This document shows, in pieces, positions 1 to 10,816 of a DNA stretch of 64,000 bases. This DNA comes from Furcasterigmium furcatum (lineage: Eukaryota > Ascomycota > Sordariomycetes > Glomerellales > Plectosphaerellaceae): contig BCIA01000001.1 of NCBI GenBank assembly GCA_001599815.1, positions 186,001 to 250,000 of the forward strand, in the 5' to 3' direction. The first letter of the stretch is position 1. Every line of letters starts with the position of its first letter. The position numbers and the translations under genes were made by a program. A model generated the notes under the pieces. The model ran no database searches, was not told the DNA's origin, and was given only the letters and a program-made list of their open reading frames with translations.

Positions 1-303
1 TGTCTGGCTCATCCGGCTTTGCGCTGATGGACTGGTTGGACGTTACGGCGTCGGTGTTTTGCGTCTCGTGGCCTGCGACAGCATCGGCATCGGGGGGGCT
101 GGGCTCGCTCTTGCCATTTGTCAAAGCAGGGGGGGAAGCGTGACTGCAGCAGGTCAGCAAAGTGAAGATGATGAAAGGAAGGATGCGCAACGGCGCATGG
201 AAACATACCCGTTGGTCTCGGGCTTGTCGTCATTTTCAAGGACAGGATCGGCGGCGGCAGGTTTGGCGACCGCGGCGGCGGACTCTGGCTGAGGAGAAGC
301 CAT
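1..303 (-). CDS. 5' end of an unidentified protein-coding gene (partial, runs off the window)
   Basis: The start codon is at 301-303 on the minus strand (MASPQPESAAAVAKP...). Exon 1 is 209-303 and exon 2 is 1-143. The 65-nt intron (144-208) has a GTATGT donor and a CTGCAG acceptor, and only this splice keeps the frame open to the window edge. The visible 79 or so residues are Ala/Pro/Ser/Asn/Asp-rich and look disordered, as at the N-terminus of a nuclear or scaffold protein. No domain is visible, so no function is assigned. The start is supported by the clean in-frame splice and by the long non-coding upstream region shared with the divergent UTP5 gene. Confidence 0.6.
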
Positions 304-1831
304 GACTGCCATTCGCAGGACCGGGTGGGAAAGAGGTGGTCGGTTAACGTGCGCAGGCCTTCATGAATTGCGCCGCTGGTTATAGGATCCGAGCGCGTGT
401 GAGAAGGGACTGAGGCTGCGCGCCGAGGGTTGTTTAAGTAGCCGAAGCGAGGGCCAGCTGGTGGTGGGCTGAGTGAGGTGGCGATGGGAAGCTCGAGTAG
501 TTGGTCGCGGAAGGCGACGGTGGTGGCGGAAATCGCGATGGGGTGCGCCTGGGGACGAATCGACGAAACCTATCGGGAAACTGAGCCTGGCGATTCCGCG
601 ATCGCGCATGCGCCTTTGCAAATGGCTGGAGCTGTTGGCGGCGACGGGAGAGTCGTGATGGTGTCGTGAGTTGACGTATATTCGGGCGTTGGTCGCGTCA
701 AGATGGCGGTTTGGCGCGTCGGTGTTGTGGATGCGCCGGCTGTCGGGGTATCGATTATAGTCGGCAGATTCAACGGATGACCCAATGAAGAATATATCGG
801 AGGTTGCAGAGACGGGTTAAGGATCGGGCGGGATTGGAGTGGTTGCGGGAGTGAGGCCGGGTTTCCAAGATCGGGGTCGGGGTTTTGGGCCGGATCTCGT
901 CGGTCGCGACCTGCGGAGGGAAAGCGCGTGCACGTCAGTGTTTTTGCCCGAAAAAGGCGGCGCGTGGTATTTATGAGAAGGTCGCAGGCACACCCCAAGG
1001 GGCCGGTTATCTGGCCTTATCGGGGCAAGAGCTTGTGGGCCAGAAAAATTTGGTTGGGCAGGAGCGCCCAGCGGGAGCTGGTCTGAGCGTCGAGTGACAA
1101 GGGTTCGAGGCAAACGAGGAGAAGAGAAGGAGATGTGGAAGGAACGGTTCGGGGGAGGGACAGCATAAAAATGTACAATTATGCTTTGTGGAGGGCGGGC
1201 AGCCAATAGGCGACGGAGACGACGGGTAGATGTGGAGACATGGTGGGGATCTCTGACGATGATGCGGCCTGGGAATGACGAGGCTGGCACATCGGGACGT
1301 GCCCAGTGGCTGGGAATTCGATGTGTGGCTGGTGGAGAGGGAACGGGGAGCGTGCGTTGGATTCGAGGAGAAGGCAAAAAGTTCAAACAGGAGGATCGAA
1401 GGGGACTGATGTGATACTCGATGCTTGCTCCAACTGGCGCCTCGTGAAGCGGAGCCCTCGAGGAGGTTTGAGAGCCGGCTGGCTGAGCCAAGCTCATCTC
1501 AGCCGCTCCAGCCACACAAGCCAACTGAGCATCATTGATCTCCCTCAGCTCAAGAGAGACCAAGGAGGGAACATTCTCGCAGAGACAGGAACGGACAACC
1601 GACAGACAGAAATGCGACGCACCTGTGATTGACAGCTCCTGGTGGTATCTGAGGCCAAGATGCGGTTTGCGATCAGGTGACAGGTCAGCTGATGGTGTGG
1701 AAGATGTAACCTCGTCTGGGCGGGAGCGAATGGAAAAAGCCGGGAATTCTGGAATCGGGAGCCACTTTGTATTTGTACCAAACAACAAGCCGTCGACGTC
1801 CCCCCCATCCCGGCCAGAGCCTCCTTGTTGT

Positions 1832-2164
1832 CCAATCATTGCCCTGCACTTGATTGAAGCTCAAACTAAATGCGGCTTAGCGCAGCACAGCATGCAACCC
1901 TGCACACCAGTTGAGTTTCAGCCAATCATCTTGGGAGTACTGTGCTGCTTTGGGCATCTGGGACTGCTAGTCCAATCATCGTTCCGTTTGCACATGATGA
2001 AAGGCTCCAGAGTCATTTCGTTCGCCGTTGAGATCCCCAGAGGATGGTCTTCGAGGTGTGCTGAGGGAAGGAGACATGGACTTCGAGTCCTGTCGGGGTT
2101 GGAAGATGTCATGTGTCATCGGAGCCAGTTTCTCTGACTGGCGCATAATGTGGCCGGCAACCAA
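1832..2164 (+). promoter_or_regulatory. Cluster of four CCAAT boxes upstream of UTP5
   Basis: CCAAT occurs at 1832, 1922, 1972 and about 2160, all in the same orientation. The first three share the longer core CCAATCAT. CCAAT is the binding core of the fungal HAP/CBC complex. Four same-strand copies in 330 nt, 300-630 nt upstream of the UTP5 start, suggest regulatory use. That is inference. Confidence 0.4.
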
Positions 2165-2235
2165 TGAAACAAGATGGTTGCACTTGCTGCCTTGAGGCGC
2201 ACTCGGCTGGGCCACACCATGAGTCATATGACATG

Positions 2236-2243
2236 TCACGTGA
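2236..2243 (+). promoter_or_regulatory. TCACGTGA E-box palindrome upstream of UTP5
   Basis: A perfect TCACGTGA palindrome lies about 215 nt before the UTP5 start codon. It is a classic bHLH (Cbf1-like) site. Binding is not shown by sequence alone. Confidence 0.35.
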
Positions 2244-2457
2244 ATCTACTCCCACCCCACTGTCGTGTGCTTCGGCATGCAGCCCGTGCTGGAAAATTTG
2301 GGCGGACCCAGAAAAAAGTTCACAGCGCAACGACCGCCGAAAGTCCATCACCACTCGACTGCACCCGGTCGCCTCTTCCTCTCTCCATCCCGCCGGCCTT
2401 CCCTCCAATTCTCGCCCAGCGACCCCTTCAGACCTCCGGCATCACTGGAACAGAGCC

Positions 2458-3663
2458 ATGTCTACAAAAAGAAAGGCCACGGCGAGGTTCGCCCCTCCGA
2501 CGACCAAGTCTGCTATCAAAGTCCCCACGAAAGCCACAATCGACGAGAGCAGGACGGCCGTCTCGGCGACAGACAACATCCATTCGGTGCCCAAGACCTC
2601 ACAAAGCGATGCCATTGAGATCTCCTCCGACGAGGCGAGCGACTCGGAGGTCGACTCGGACGATGCGATGAACGGCGTAGAGACCACAGAAGCTGCCAAG
2701 CCGACAGCGGCGAAGCAAGCACCGAATACAGTCAACGGCGCACCACAAGCAGCCGCCGAGGAAGAAGCTGGCGAAGAGGCCGAAGACGACGACGACGAAG
2801 AAATCTCTCCCTCCTTTGGCGAGCTCCTCCGCGGCACGATCGACGTCCCCGCGCTCCTCTCCCAGACCCCCGACGGCCCCAAAGGCGCGCTGGCCAAACC
2901 CTCCACCGCCCTCGCCCCGCCCTCCCTCTCCTCCCTCGGCACCGTCCTCGCCCAGGCTCTGCGCACCGAGGACACCGAGCTCCTCGAGTCCTGCCTGCAG
3001 GTGACCGACCCCGAATTCGTCCAGCAGACTATCGAGCGCCTCGACAGCGCCCTCGCCGGCGTCCTCCTCTCCAAGCTTGCCGCCCGCTTCCACCGCCGCC
3101 CCGGCCGCGCAGGCAGCCTCATGGCCTGGGTCAAGTGGACCCTCGTCGCCCACGGCGGCGCCCTCGCCGTCCAGCCCAAGGTCCTGGAGAGGCTCGTCTC
3201 GCTGCAGAAGGTCCTTAACGAGCGCTCCCGCGGCCTGCCGAGCCTGCTCGCTCTGAAGGGGAAGTTGGACATGCTGGACGCGCAGATGCAGCTGCGACAG
3301 GCACGACAGAGGAGGAGGGGCGTCGATGAGGAGGAGGACTCAGACGAGGATGATGAGGATGGCGCGATTTACGTTGAGGGAGAGGAGGCTGGCGACATTC
3401 CTGCCGTGAACGGCGGCGCATACGACGACGAGGACGCGACCCCGATAGTCAACGGCTTTGCGGCAGACTCAGATGTGGATGATGATGAGGATGATGATGC
3501 GGATGACGACGAGGAGGATGGTGCGGGCGACGAGTCGCTGGATGAGGACGAGGTGGACCACGGCGATGTGGAGGACTCCGTGAGCGACGACGACAGCGAC
3601 GCTGAGGCCGCGCCGCCCACCAAGGTGCAGAAGACGGCTCGGACGTTTGGAAAGCGGCGCTAG
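2458..3663 (+). CDS. UTP5: U3 snoRNP-associated protein Utp5-like (Utp12 C-terminal domain)
   Basis: Single exon, 401 aa from MSTKRKATARF. An acidic, low-complexity N-terminal third is followed by a helical region around residues 140-285 (LGTVLAQALRTEDTELLESC ... GRAGSLMAWVKWTLVAHGG ... LLALKGKLDMLDAQMQLRQA) that matches the Utp12/Dip2 C-terminal domain. Members with this domain sit in the UTP-A/t-UTP part of the nucleolar small-subunit processome and act in 18S pre-rRNA transcription and processing. The C-terminus is a run of Asp/Glu ending in basic TFGKRR. Yeast Utp5 also has an N-terminal WD40 propeller; none is visible here. An in-frame ATG at 2164 would add 98 residues of unlikely composition, so I prefer 2458. 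The Utp5 assignment rests on the domain; another Utp12-domain protein is the alternative. Confidence 0.8.
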   Translation: MSTKRKATARFAPPTTKSAIKVPTKATIDESRTAVSATDNIHSVPKTSQSDAIEISSDEASDSEVDSDDAMNGVETTEAAKPTAAKQAPNTVNGAPQAAAEEEAGEEAEDDDDEEISPSFGELLRGTIDVPALLSQTPDGPKGALAKPSTALAPPSLSSLGTVLAQALRTEDTELLESCLQVTDPEFVQQTIERLDSALAGVLLSKLAARFHRRPGRAGSLMAWVKWTLVAHGGALAVQPKVLERLVSLQKVLNERSRGLPSLLALKGKLDMLDAQMQLRQARQRRRGVDEEEDSDEDDEDGAIYVEGEEAGDIPAVNGGAYDDEDATPIVNGFAADSDVDDDEDDDADDDEEDGAGDESLDEDEVDHGDVEDSVSDDDSDAEAAPPTKVQKTARTFGKRR

Positions 3664-4503
3664 GAGGTGGTCATAAGACGAGCATAAAGCGAAAAAGTCC
3701 ACAGTCTTTGTGAGGGGGGGCTCATGGAAGAGACAGGCGCTGGAAAGTCGGCCTCGTCGCTGTCCACAACACATTCATATGGCGTCGCGTTTCTCTTGTA
3801 CGGTAACTGTGGATAGAGCATGGTGGCAGACAAAATGGCGTCGGAGTCGACGCGTCGTATGAGAGCGAGCAGAGCTAGAGCTCCGGTGCCAGGCGTAAAG
3901 TCCTGTCCATAATGGCATAGAGTTCTGCATTCCCACATGCGTTGTCACCTTGAGACTCAGTGACTGTATACCATCAACTCGACAACTCCCAGGGAGAGGC
4001 AATCAAGAGGGCAACCCTCGAGGAGGCCCTTGCAACAAGCAAACAGCCCCCAATTTCCAAAACGATTAGGCAGACCAAAAAGCAAAAGGCCACTGCCCTT
4101 CCCAAGCGCAAGTTGCGAAGAGAAAGGCAGCGACCAGTGCGGGAGTCGAACCCGCCCTGGTCCCGCGCCGTGAGAGCTCAGTTGGGCTACTAGTCTGAGA
4201 CTTTTACCCCTTGGCCACCGGCGCCAGACCCCTATAGCATATACTGGAAATACGCGGCTACGAGGGCTGCAGCCTCAGGGGGCTGATGGGCTCCGAGGTA
4301 CTGGCAGGAACCAGAGTTGCCACTGCTCACGCTGGTCTTCTACGCTGTGGTCGTAGTGCTGGCCACTTACTCGTCAGTGAGGTGGGATATGATGCCATTG
4401 TCATTAACACTACAGCCACTATGCACGGCAGAACGCTGCCTGTTCAGGGGTATCTCCAGACCGTATCTCCAACAACGGTTCTCTCGAAACGCACGCATGA
4501 CCC
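3664..4503. other. Intergenic region between UTP5 and MGS1 (convergent 3' ends)
   Basis: It holds the 3' flanks of two convergent genes and a tRNA-like element at about 4131-4224. No other coding signal was found. Confidence 0.5.
4131..4224 (-). tRNA. tRNA-like element, isotype unresolved, possibly degenerate
   Basis: On the minus strand there is a good internal box A (TGGCCAAGGGG) and, about 55 nt further on, a good box B (GGTTCGACTCC) inside a perfect 5-bp T-arm (GCGGG/CCCGC). A CTCAG/CTGAG stem encloses a 13-nt loop containing ACTAGTA, where a 7-nt anticodon loop is expected. The acceptor strands pair poorly (5' GCGCCGG against 3' TGGTCGC). AGT (Thr) is the most natural anticodon reading because it follows a T, but its stem does not close. 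It may be an intron-bearing or long-variable-arm tRNA, or a decayed copy. Covariance scoring is needed to name it. Confidence 0.4.
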
Positions 4504-6210
4504 TCACACATCCTGCATCTCCAGATCCGGGTCCACCTCCGTCCCCAGATCCCTGTGCTCGAGGAACTTCCGCCCGGTCATCCCCTCCGGCATGTACTCC
4601 TGCTTGACCTTGCCGTCCTTGTAGTTCGGCGGATACTTGTACTCCGCCCCGAAGCCCATCTCCCTCATCATCCTCGTCGGCGCGTTCCGCAGGTGCAGCG
4701 GCACTGGTAGCGCCGCGACGCCGGGCTCCTTGAGCGCGGCATACGCATTATTGAGGCCGCGATACGCACGTGTGCTCTTCGGCGCGAGGCAGAGGGCGAC
4801 GCAAGCGTGTGCCAGCGGGATGCGCGCCTCCGGCATGCCGATCTGCTGGGCGGCCGTGTACGCGGCCGTGGCGAGCGGGAGGAGCGAGTTGTCCGCCAGG
4901 CCGACGTCTTCGGAGGCGATGACGACCATGCGGCGGGCGATGAAGAGCGGGTCTTCGCCGGACTGGAGCATGCGCGCGAGGTAGTACAACGCTGCGTCTG
5001 CATCGGAGCCCCGGACGGCCTTGTGGAAGGCCGAAATCGTGTCGTAGTGCTGGTCGCCGGCACGGTCGTAGACCAGGGTCTTGGTCAGGGCGGCCTTGAT
5101 GTCCTCTTGTGCCACGCCTGGCCGGACGGAGAGGGAGAGGGCCACCTCGAGAAGGTTGAGAGCTGTGCGGGCATCACCATCCGAGAACGTGGCCAGGTAT
5201 CGAATAAATTCCTCGTTGATCAACGGCGTTGGCGGGTACGTTGCCTTCTCCAAGGTCACCGCCCGCTGGAGGATGCGCGAAACGTCCTCCGTGTCGAGTT
5301 TGCTCAGAGTGAACGTCCTACACCGTGACAGCAAGGCGTTTACGACCTTGAAGCTCGGGTTCTCGGTCGTAGCCCCGATGAGCGTGATGGTGCCGGCCTC
5401 GACCGGTTTCAGGAAGACGTCCTGCTGCGCTTTTGAGAAGCGGTGGATCTCGTCGCAGAAGATGATGGTCTTCCTCCCTGTGAGCCGCAGCTCGTTATCG
5501 GCTTCTTGGAACAGCTTCTTGACCTCTGCGACTCCCGTCGACGTGGCGTTCAGCTCTATGAAGCGGCTGCCGACTTTGTGGGCGATACACCTCGCAATAG
5601 TGGTCTTGCCTGTGCCCGAGCCGCCCCAGAGGATCATGGACGGCACGCGGTCCGACTCGATGAGCGAGCGAAGCACGCCGTGTGGCCCGACAAGATCCTG
5701 TCCATACACCTCGTCCAGGGTCCCTGGCCGCATACGCTCAGCGAGCGGTGCAGCGCGAGCCGTCTTGCTCCTCTTTGTTATGGGGCCGTCTGGTAGCGAC
5801 TCCATCTTGACAGCAGCAGGGCCTTTCTGGGGCTGGCTGGGCGCATCGTCGCCCGGTCCATCCTCGAAGCTCCTCTTTTTGCTTGCGTTCAGAACGACAC
5901 CGCCATTTGGTGTGGGATCAGCACTGGGCGCCGTCCAGCCTGTCTTCCCGTTTCCATTTGGTGTCAAGACTTTTGCCACCGTCGCTTGCCGCTTCGTGGC
6001 TGGGGTTTGGAAGAAGGACGAGGCAGACCGCTTCGTAACGGTGGCAGCCTGGTCGCCATTCGGTTTCGCCGGCGTGGATAGTGGAGGAGACGAGGTTGCG
6101 CCGTTACTCGACGTCGGCTCGGAGACGAACTTTGCACATCCGGAATCGATGTGGTCGTTGATGAGGTTCGGCTTGACGGGTTTGTTGCATATCGGGCAGT
6201 CCACGGGCAT
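4504..6210 (-). CDS. MGS1: Mgs1/WRNIP1/RarA-family AAA+ ATPase with UBZ4 zinc finger
   Basis: Single exon, 568 aa. The N-terminus is a Rad18-type UBZ finger (C5, C8, H20, C25), which binds ubiquitin and in this family directs the protein to ubiquitinated PCNA. A disordered linker to about residue 150 is followed by the AAA+ module: Walker A GGSGTGKTT at 196-204, Walker B with DE at 253-254 (FCDEIHRFSK), sensor 1 GATTENPSF and an arginine-finger region LLSRCRTF. The C-terminal half is the MgsA/RarA tetramerisation domain (MVVIASEDVGLADNSLLPLA; YKYPPNYKDGKVKQEYMPEG). The family acts at stalled replication forks in the nucleus, unwinding DNA and modulating polymerase delta. Domain order and length match fungal Mgs1 closely. 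Confidence 0.95.
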   Translation of the reverse strand: MPVDCPICNKPVKPNLINDHIDSGCAKFVSEPTSSNGATSSPPLSTPAKPNGDQAATVTKRSASSFFQTPATKRQATVAKVLTPNGNGKTGWTAPSADPTPNGGVVLNASKKRSFEDGPGDDAPSQPQKGPAAVKMESLPDGPITKRSKTARAAPLAERMRPGTLDEVYGQDLVGPHGVLRSLIESDRVPSMILWGGSGTGKTTIARCIAHKVGSRFIELNATSTGVAEVKKLFQEADNELRLTGRKTIIFCDEIHRFSKAQQDVFLKPVEAGTITLIGATTENPSFKVVNALLSRCRTFTLSKLDTEDVSRILQRAVTLEKATYPPTPLINEEFIRYLATFSDGDARTALNLLEVALSLSVRPGVAQEDIKAALTKTLVYDRAGDQHYDTISAFHKAVRGSDADAALYYLARMLQSGEDPLFIARRMVVIASEDVGLADNSLLPLATAAYTAAQQIGMPEARIPLAHACVALCLAPKSTRAYRGLNNAYAALKEPGVAALPVPLHLRNAPTRMMREMGFGAEYKYPPNYKDGKVKQEYMPEGMTGRKFLEHRDLGTEVDPDLEMQDV

Positions 6211-7116
6211 ACTGCAGGCGGTTTTCGAGGTGACGGAAAGTTTTAGCTCTGGTGAGATACAAAACAGGCCATGCGATGAGATCGAGATGCTTCAAAAATG
6301 CAATGTGCTCGCTGTGCTGAGGTGTGGTGGTGTTGCATTAATTCTGGGGAAAGTTCCAGTTCAATCACTGGAAGTCAGTGCAGTGGGGGAGACGCGTGCC
6401 GGCGACGCGCTGTCACATGGCCTCGCCACCGACCGTAAGTGGAGCACAGCCACAGGGCTAGTGCTATGGCTTATGTAACCGCGATTCCGTCTTTGACCGT
6501 GATGGATGTTCGATGGCCAACCTCATCGGCTCGCAGCCTTCCGCTCGAGACATGATAATAAGGAAGGGGCAGCGGTGAGAGGGTGGTAGCCTGATGTCGC
6601 ATGGGAAAAGATGAGACTGGGTGAATGTTCAACTGCCTTCCAGCTTGTCTACCGACGATTTCGGTTGGCAGAAGGGTCACATCCGCGGTACTTTGTGGCG
6701 GTAAGGGAACTCAGCCAGCCTCTGGCGAGGCTCTGTCCTGAGTTGACTTTTCAAGTTGTTACATGGCAATAAGGGCCGATCACTTGTTGTCACGGCCGAT
6801 GGCAATGCCCGACATTCCAACAATCCAGGCAAGGCAGGAAACAGTCTTCAGGAAAGGAGAAATCGAGGTTCATTTGCCTCGGAGACGGAGTTTCCAGGAC
6901 CTCTACCGGGGCGAAACTCCGTCCATGGCCGGCTCAGTCGTGGAGCCATTAGGATAATGCTAAATGCTGCCGGGCGATGCGCTGGCATAGCTTGCTCTGC
7001 TGGATGATCGATCCAATGCTTCATCCTCCCACGTCCGACGGTGTTCATCGTACAGACCAGGCGGCGGGCGTGCCGTCGTCTCGGAACCGCCCGTCCTCGC
7101 TTGACCGCTTCTCTTC
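6211..7116. other. Intergenic region between MGS1 start and ISA1 end
   Basis: About 0.9 kb holding the MGS1 promoter and the ISA1 3' flank. Only short open frames occur and no distinctive motif was recognised. Confidence 0.5.
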
Positions 7117-7958
7117 TCACACCATGAACGACTCTCCGCATCCGCACTCCTCCTCTGTCGTCCGGTTAGCTCGCTGATTTCCCATGCCATGTCGAGGGGG
7201 GGCCACTCACTGATATTCGGGTTCTTGAACACAAACTTCTGGCTCAGCTTGTCCTCGACCCAGTCCATCTCGCTCCCGATGATGCTGAACAGCGCCTTGC
7301 TGTCGATGAGCACCCTCACGCCGTCCTGCGCGACCTCCTCGTCGAACGGGCCCGGCTTGTCCACCCACGCCAGGTGGTACGCCAGCCCGCTGCACCCCCT
7401 GTTTCGCACGCCGACCTTGATGAGCTTCGGCTCCGGGTCGTCGAGCATGAGGCGCAGCTGCTCGACGGCTGCCGGCGTGAGCTTCATCGCGGCCTTGCGG
7501 GCGCGGAGCTTTGGCCGGGTGCGCTTCGTCGCGGGTGCTGTTGACGGGGCGGCGCTGGCCGCGGGGGATGTGGAGGTCGCCGGTGCGGGAGTCGGCGTGG
7601 CTGGTGCCGCGGGCTTCTCGAGGGTTGTGCTCGCGTCGATGTGGTCTGCCTGGGTTTGCTGAGTTGCGCTCGGGGCGGGCGTGTGCTTCGGCGGCCGCGT
7701 CTCGTTCACGAGAGGGAGGGGTGCTTCCGTGCTCTGAACCCTCGAAGGCAGGGGCCCGCTGTTAGAGGGGAGGCTGTAGGATTGATATGCTGGGGCTCCG
7801 TAGTATCGTTGTGACTGTGCCGTCGGCTTGGCCATCCTCGCTGCGGCCGGCGCCGCCATCTGTGTCCGCTGGGAAGTAGCCGAGGCGCATCGGAATGCCG
7901 AGCTGGCCGACCGGCGGAGGACGAGCCTCGTGGCCGAGAAGGCGCAAGTTGTGTTCAT
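7117..7958 (-). CDS. ISA1: A-type iron-sulfur assembly protein Isa1 (mitochondrial)
   Basis: Two exons: 7211-7958 and 7117-7154, with a 56-nt intron (7155-7210; GTGAGT donor, GCTAAC branch site, CAG acceptor). Spliced product 261 aa. The N-terminus (MNTTCAFSATRLVLRRSASS) is Arg/Ser-rich without acids, typical of a mitochondrial presequence. A Pro/Ala/Thr-rich linker runs to about 150, then comes the HesB/IscA fold with all three ligand cysteines: C189 (GVRNRGCSGLAYHLAW), C253 and C255 (ECGCGESF). The CxC pair lies only in the small second exon; reading through the intron would lose it, which confirms the splice. The family matures [4Fe-4S] proteins such as aconitase and lipoyl synthase in the mitochondrial matrix. 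Confidence 0.95.
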
Positions 7959-8492
7959 GATGCGACGCGTGGGAGGAGGGTATTGCAGAGCGATGTGTCG
8001 TTCTTGCTACGCCGTGGGAAGCTGGTGGTGTTGGGAGGCGTGCCGGGTGTTGATGACGTCCACCTCGGTCTATGATGCCATTCGTCCGAGAGCCGGTCGT
8101 TGAGGTCTGCGAGCTGCTTGTGGTGCCGGTCGTCTGCGATTGTCGAAGTACAATCTGGGATCGTTCGTCCGAAGTGCAGGCGAGGCGTCGTGTGTCTATA
8201 TTGGAGGTGCCGTGCGTAGGTGTTGGGTGTTGGATGCGGCGACCTTGGAAGAAACATCCGAGCCGGATTTCTCATCCATCGGGCGACAGTTGGAACAGCC
8301 GGGGCTGGCCGGGCCAATCAGAGACGCTGAATTTGTCAAGCGTGGCTTACTTAAGCGGAGCCCGGGCTGGCGACCGAAACCCCCTTTCAAGCCCTCGGAG
8401 CTCCGAGCCGGGCAGCCAAGAACGCCTGAGCTTCACACATGACATGACGTTCAGCAGACTTCAGATCTGTTGGAAAACTTTGTTCGTGGCGT
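7959..8492. other. Intergenic region upstream of ISA1
   Basis: 534 nt between the ISA1 start and the end of the ARMH3-like gene, both on the minus strand. It probably serves as the ISA1 promoter. No clear motif was found. Confidence 0.45.
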
Positions 8493-10816
8493 CTACGACT
8501 CTATCAAGAGCCTCCCATCCGCCACGGCAGCCCTCGCAACCTTCTTCAAGAGAGTCCTCTCATCAGCCTCGCGATACCTCTCCCACGTGTCCAGGCCCTC
8601 CTTCGCCTGGATGCTCAGCGTCTCGTATCCCTGCTTGATCACTTCCGCCACCTCGCCGCTCGTGAGGATCGACTTTTGCTTCCTTGCCGCCTTCTCCCCG
8701 CTCTGCAGGATCTCCTTGTAGTGCTCGCTGACCCTGATTAGCGTGTCTATCGAATTGCTGTGCCGTTTTCCGAGCCCGTAATTCTCCTTGAATTTGATTA
8801 ATACATCCCCCGCCTCCACGATCTTGTAGAACAGGTCGTCGTACGCCGCCGGCGTCGGGAGGAATGCCTCGCCGGCCGAGAGCGACAGAGCGACGAGGTT
8901 GACTGTGTGGTCGAGCAGCAGCTCGATCTGGGGCAGGTCCTTCAGGTCGGTGTGGTACGTGTTGAGGAACCGGATCAGGTGCAGCAGCGCGCGGAAGAAG
9001 TCGGCCCAGTGGTACTCGAGCCTTGTCTTTGATCGTGACAAGTACGACGTGATGCGGAGTATGATCCCGACGCAGAGGGTGTACAGGTTGACGTCAAGGC
9101 GACGCCGCAGATTATGGGAGATGCCGTCAATCATGGTGTCCAGGATTGCTGCTGCGATGGTACGCTCGGCCTTCGCTATCGGCAGGTAGGGCGGGCGCTG
9201 CCGGCACAGCCGGACAGGCGTCTTGGAGTCTTCGCTGCATATCCTCTTACACAGGACCGGATCCTCCACCAGGAGCCGGAAGACCATCAGGTTCAGCGTC
9301 GCATACTGCGCGGTACGCTGGGAGAGGTAGGCGTGTTGCAGCAGGTATGACGTGAGGGAGATGAAGCTGGATATCGCTTGTTCGTCCCCCTTTTCCGCCG
9401 GAAGAGTGACCAGGTTGAAGCAGAAGAGCTTATTGGCGTGGGTAAAGTCGTACGTCGCCAGCAGCAGTGCCGCTTCAACACCGGGGCTGTACAACATCAG
9501 CAAGGGAGCATCGGAGGAGACAGAAAAACATACAGTGCAGAGAACATTTGCTTCTGGGTCTCGGCGTCGTAGATGGCCTTCTTCTCGGGCTTCGGGCCTC
9601 GCGCCACAACTCCCAGGCCCATCATGTGAAGAGTGTTGTTGAACGTCCAGCCTTCCGGGAGGTCGTCCAGCACGTGCACAAACTCTGCTCGGAGCTTCTG
9701 GCAGGAAAATCCTACGCATCGCACAATCTTTTTAATCGACGCCTCGTTCACAAAGTCGTCCAGTCGTTGTTGGTACGGGTTGGAAAATTCGAACTTGTTG
9801 TAGTTGGCCAGGAGGCCGATCAGGGTGAACGGCTGCAGCGCTTGGGTCGGCAATTCGACCTCTTGTATGAGCTGCATGAATTAGCATCGTACAATGGCCG
9901 TGTAGGTCATCCGGAGGGCCTCCTCACCTTCATGATGGCGGGGAACAAGTCCCGCTGGATGAAGTACGTGAGCAGAGTCGTCTGGTACGCGCCGGCTGTT
10001 ACAGCGAGCACGACCTCGACGGCCTTCTGCCTCAACTCCACTGCGGCGCGCGTCAGTAAACGAGACGATCTCTGTTCCGATCGCCTACTCACCACTTTTG
10101 CCGCTGCGGATGATCTGGTCCAGAGCGCCCGCAAACTCGGTGAAGATGGTGTCGATATAGTCGATGCCTGCCAGGACAGCAATGATGTCCGAGCTGGGGT
10201 GGGCATATCTCTTGCCCAAGGCGGAAGCCAGAAAGATGCTCAGGGTCTGGGAGCCTGTCAGCAGGGGGCAGAGGTCGGGGCGTCCCGAGTGCAACTCACC
10301 TCGAGGGCATGTGCTTGCGCAGCGCCCTGTCCTCCCTTGACAGCATCGACGCCCCGAACGAAGAGTTCCCTTGTCCTATCCTCCAGCGCGAGCATGTCCC
10401 CCGGTCTGAGCGTATCCAAGAGGCTCTTCAGGGTTCCCCGATCCGGTCGCAAGAGGAAGAACTCCCTCCAGAACCCCTCTGTGAGTTCTCCATCGTGGTC
10501 GTCCTGAGATCATCCCCGTATTAGCTTGTTTCTTCAATCGAATGTCGGACCGGTTTGTTCAAGGAGGGCTCGAAAATGCGACTGCTTTGCGGAATGGGAG
10601 GTGGCTTGGCCGTTGACGTTGAGCGCAGGGAGGACCCGGGGAGTCGCGGGAAGCAATTGGATGACGTACCTTTCAATGACAAGTCAGCCCTGCGATCTTA
10701 GGTAGAGTGCTCCAACGGCGAGACCATCAAACCTTGAAGAGTGAATCGTAGAGCTGGACGATCTTGGGCTGGAAGACCTCCGGCTGCGGCTGTCGCGTGA
10801 GTGGTGATGCCTCCAT
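8493..10816 (-). CDS. ARMH3/DUF1741 armadillo-like helical protein
   Basis: Six exons: 10733-10816, 10300-10503, 10093-10246, 9928-10040, 9534-9871, 8493-9486. All junctions keep frame and give 628 aa starting MEASPLTRQPQPEVF. The protein is almost entirely alpha-helical. The C-terminal third (SLTSYLLQHAYLSQRTAQYA ... NYGLGKRHSNSIDTLIRVSE) resembles the DUF1741 domain of human C10orf76/ARMH3 and its S. pombe relative. In animals ARMH3 binds PI4KB and GBF1 at the Golgi and supports PI4P synthesis; a similar role in fungi is inference. Intron 1 (229 nt) is long for this locus, so an extra small exon there cannot be excluded. Intron 5 is short (47 nt). Confidence 0.8.

Larger units (their letters stand above)
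304..2457. other. Divergent intergenic region between the partial gene and UTP5
   Basis: About 2.15 kb with no convincing gene. A 340-codon minus-strand open frame (817-1839) is Pro/Ser/Arg-rich and shows no domain, so I treat it as chance. The right third carries repeated CCAAT boxes and a TCACGTGA palindrome, listed separately. Confidence 0.6.

Noticed and set aside
817..1839. 340-codon minus-strand open frame
   Set aside because: Pro/Ser/Arg-rich, no domain, lies in a divergent promoter region and overlaps other-frame ORFs. Likely chance in GC-rich DNA.
2442..3272. 276-codon frame antisense to UTP5
   Set aside because: Low-complexity mirror of the acidic coding strand, explained by codon bias of the real gene.
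5081..6478. 465-codon plus frame antisense to MGS1
   Set aside because: Complete overlap with a strongly supported AAA+ gene on the other strand and no family motifs of its own.
9467..10507. 346-codon plus frame opposite the ARMH3-like gene
   Set aside because: It runs through several introns of the supported gene and shows no domain.
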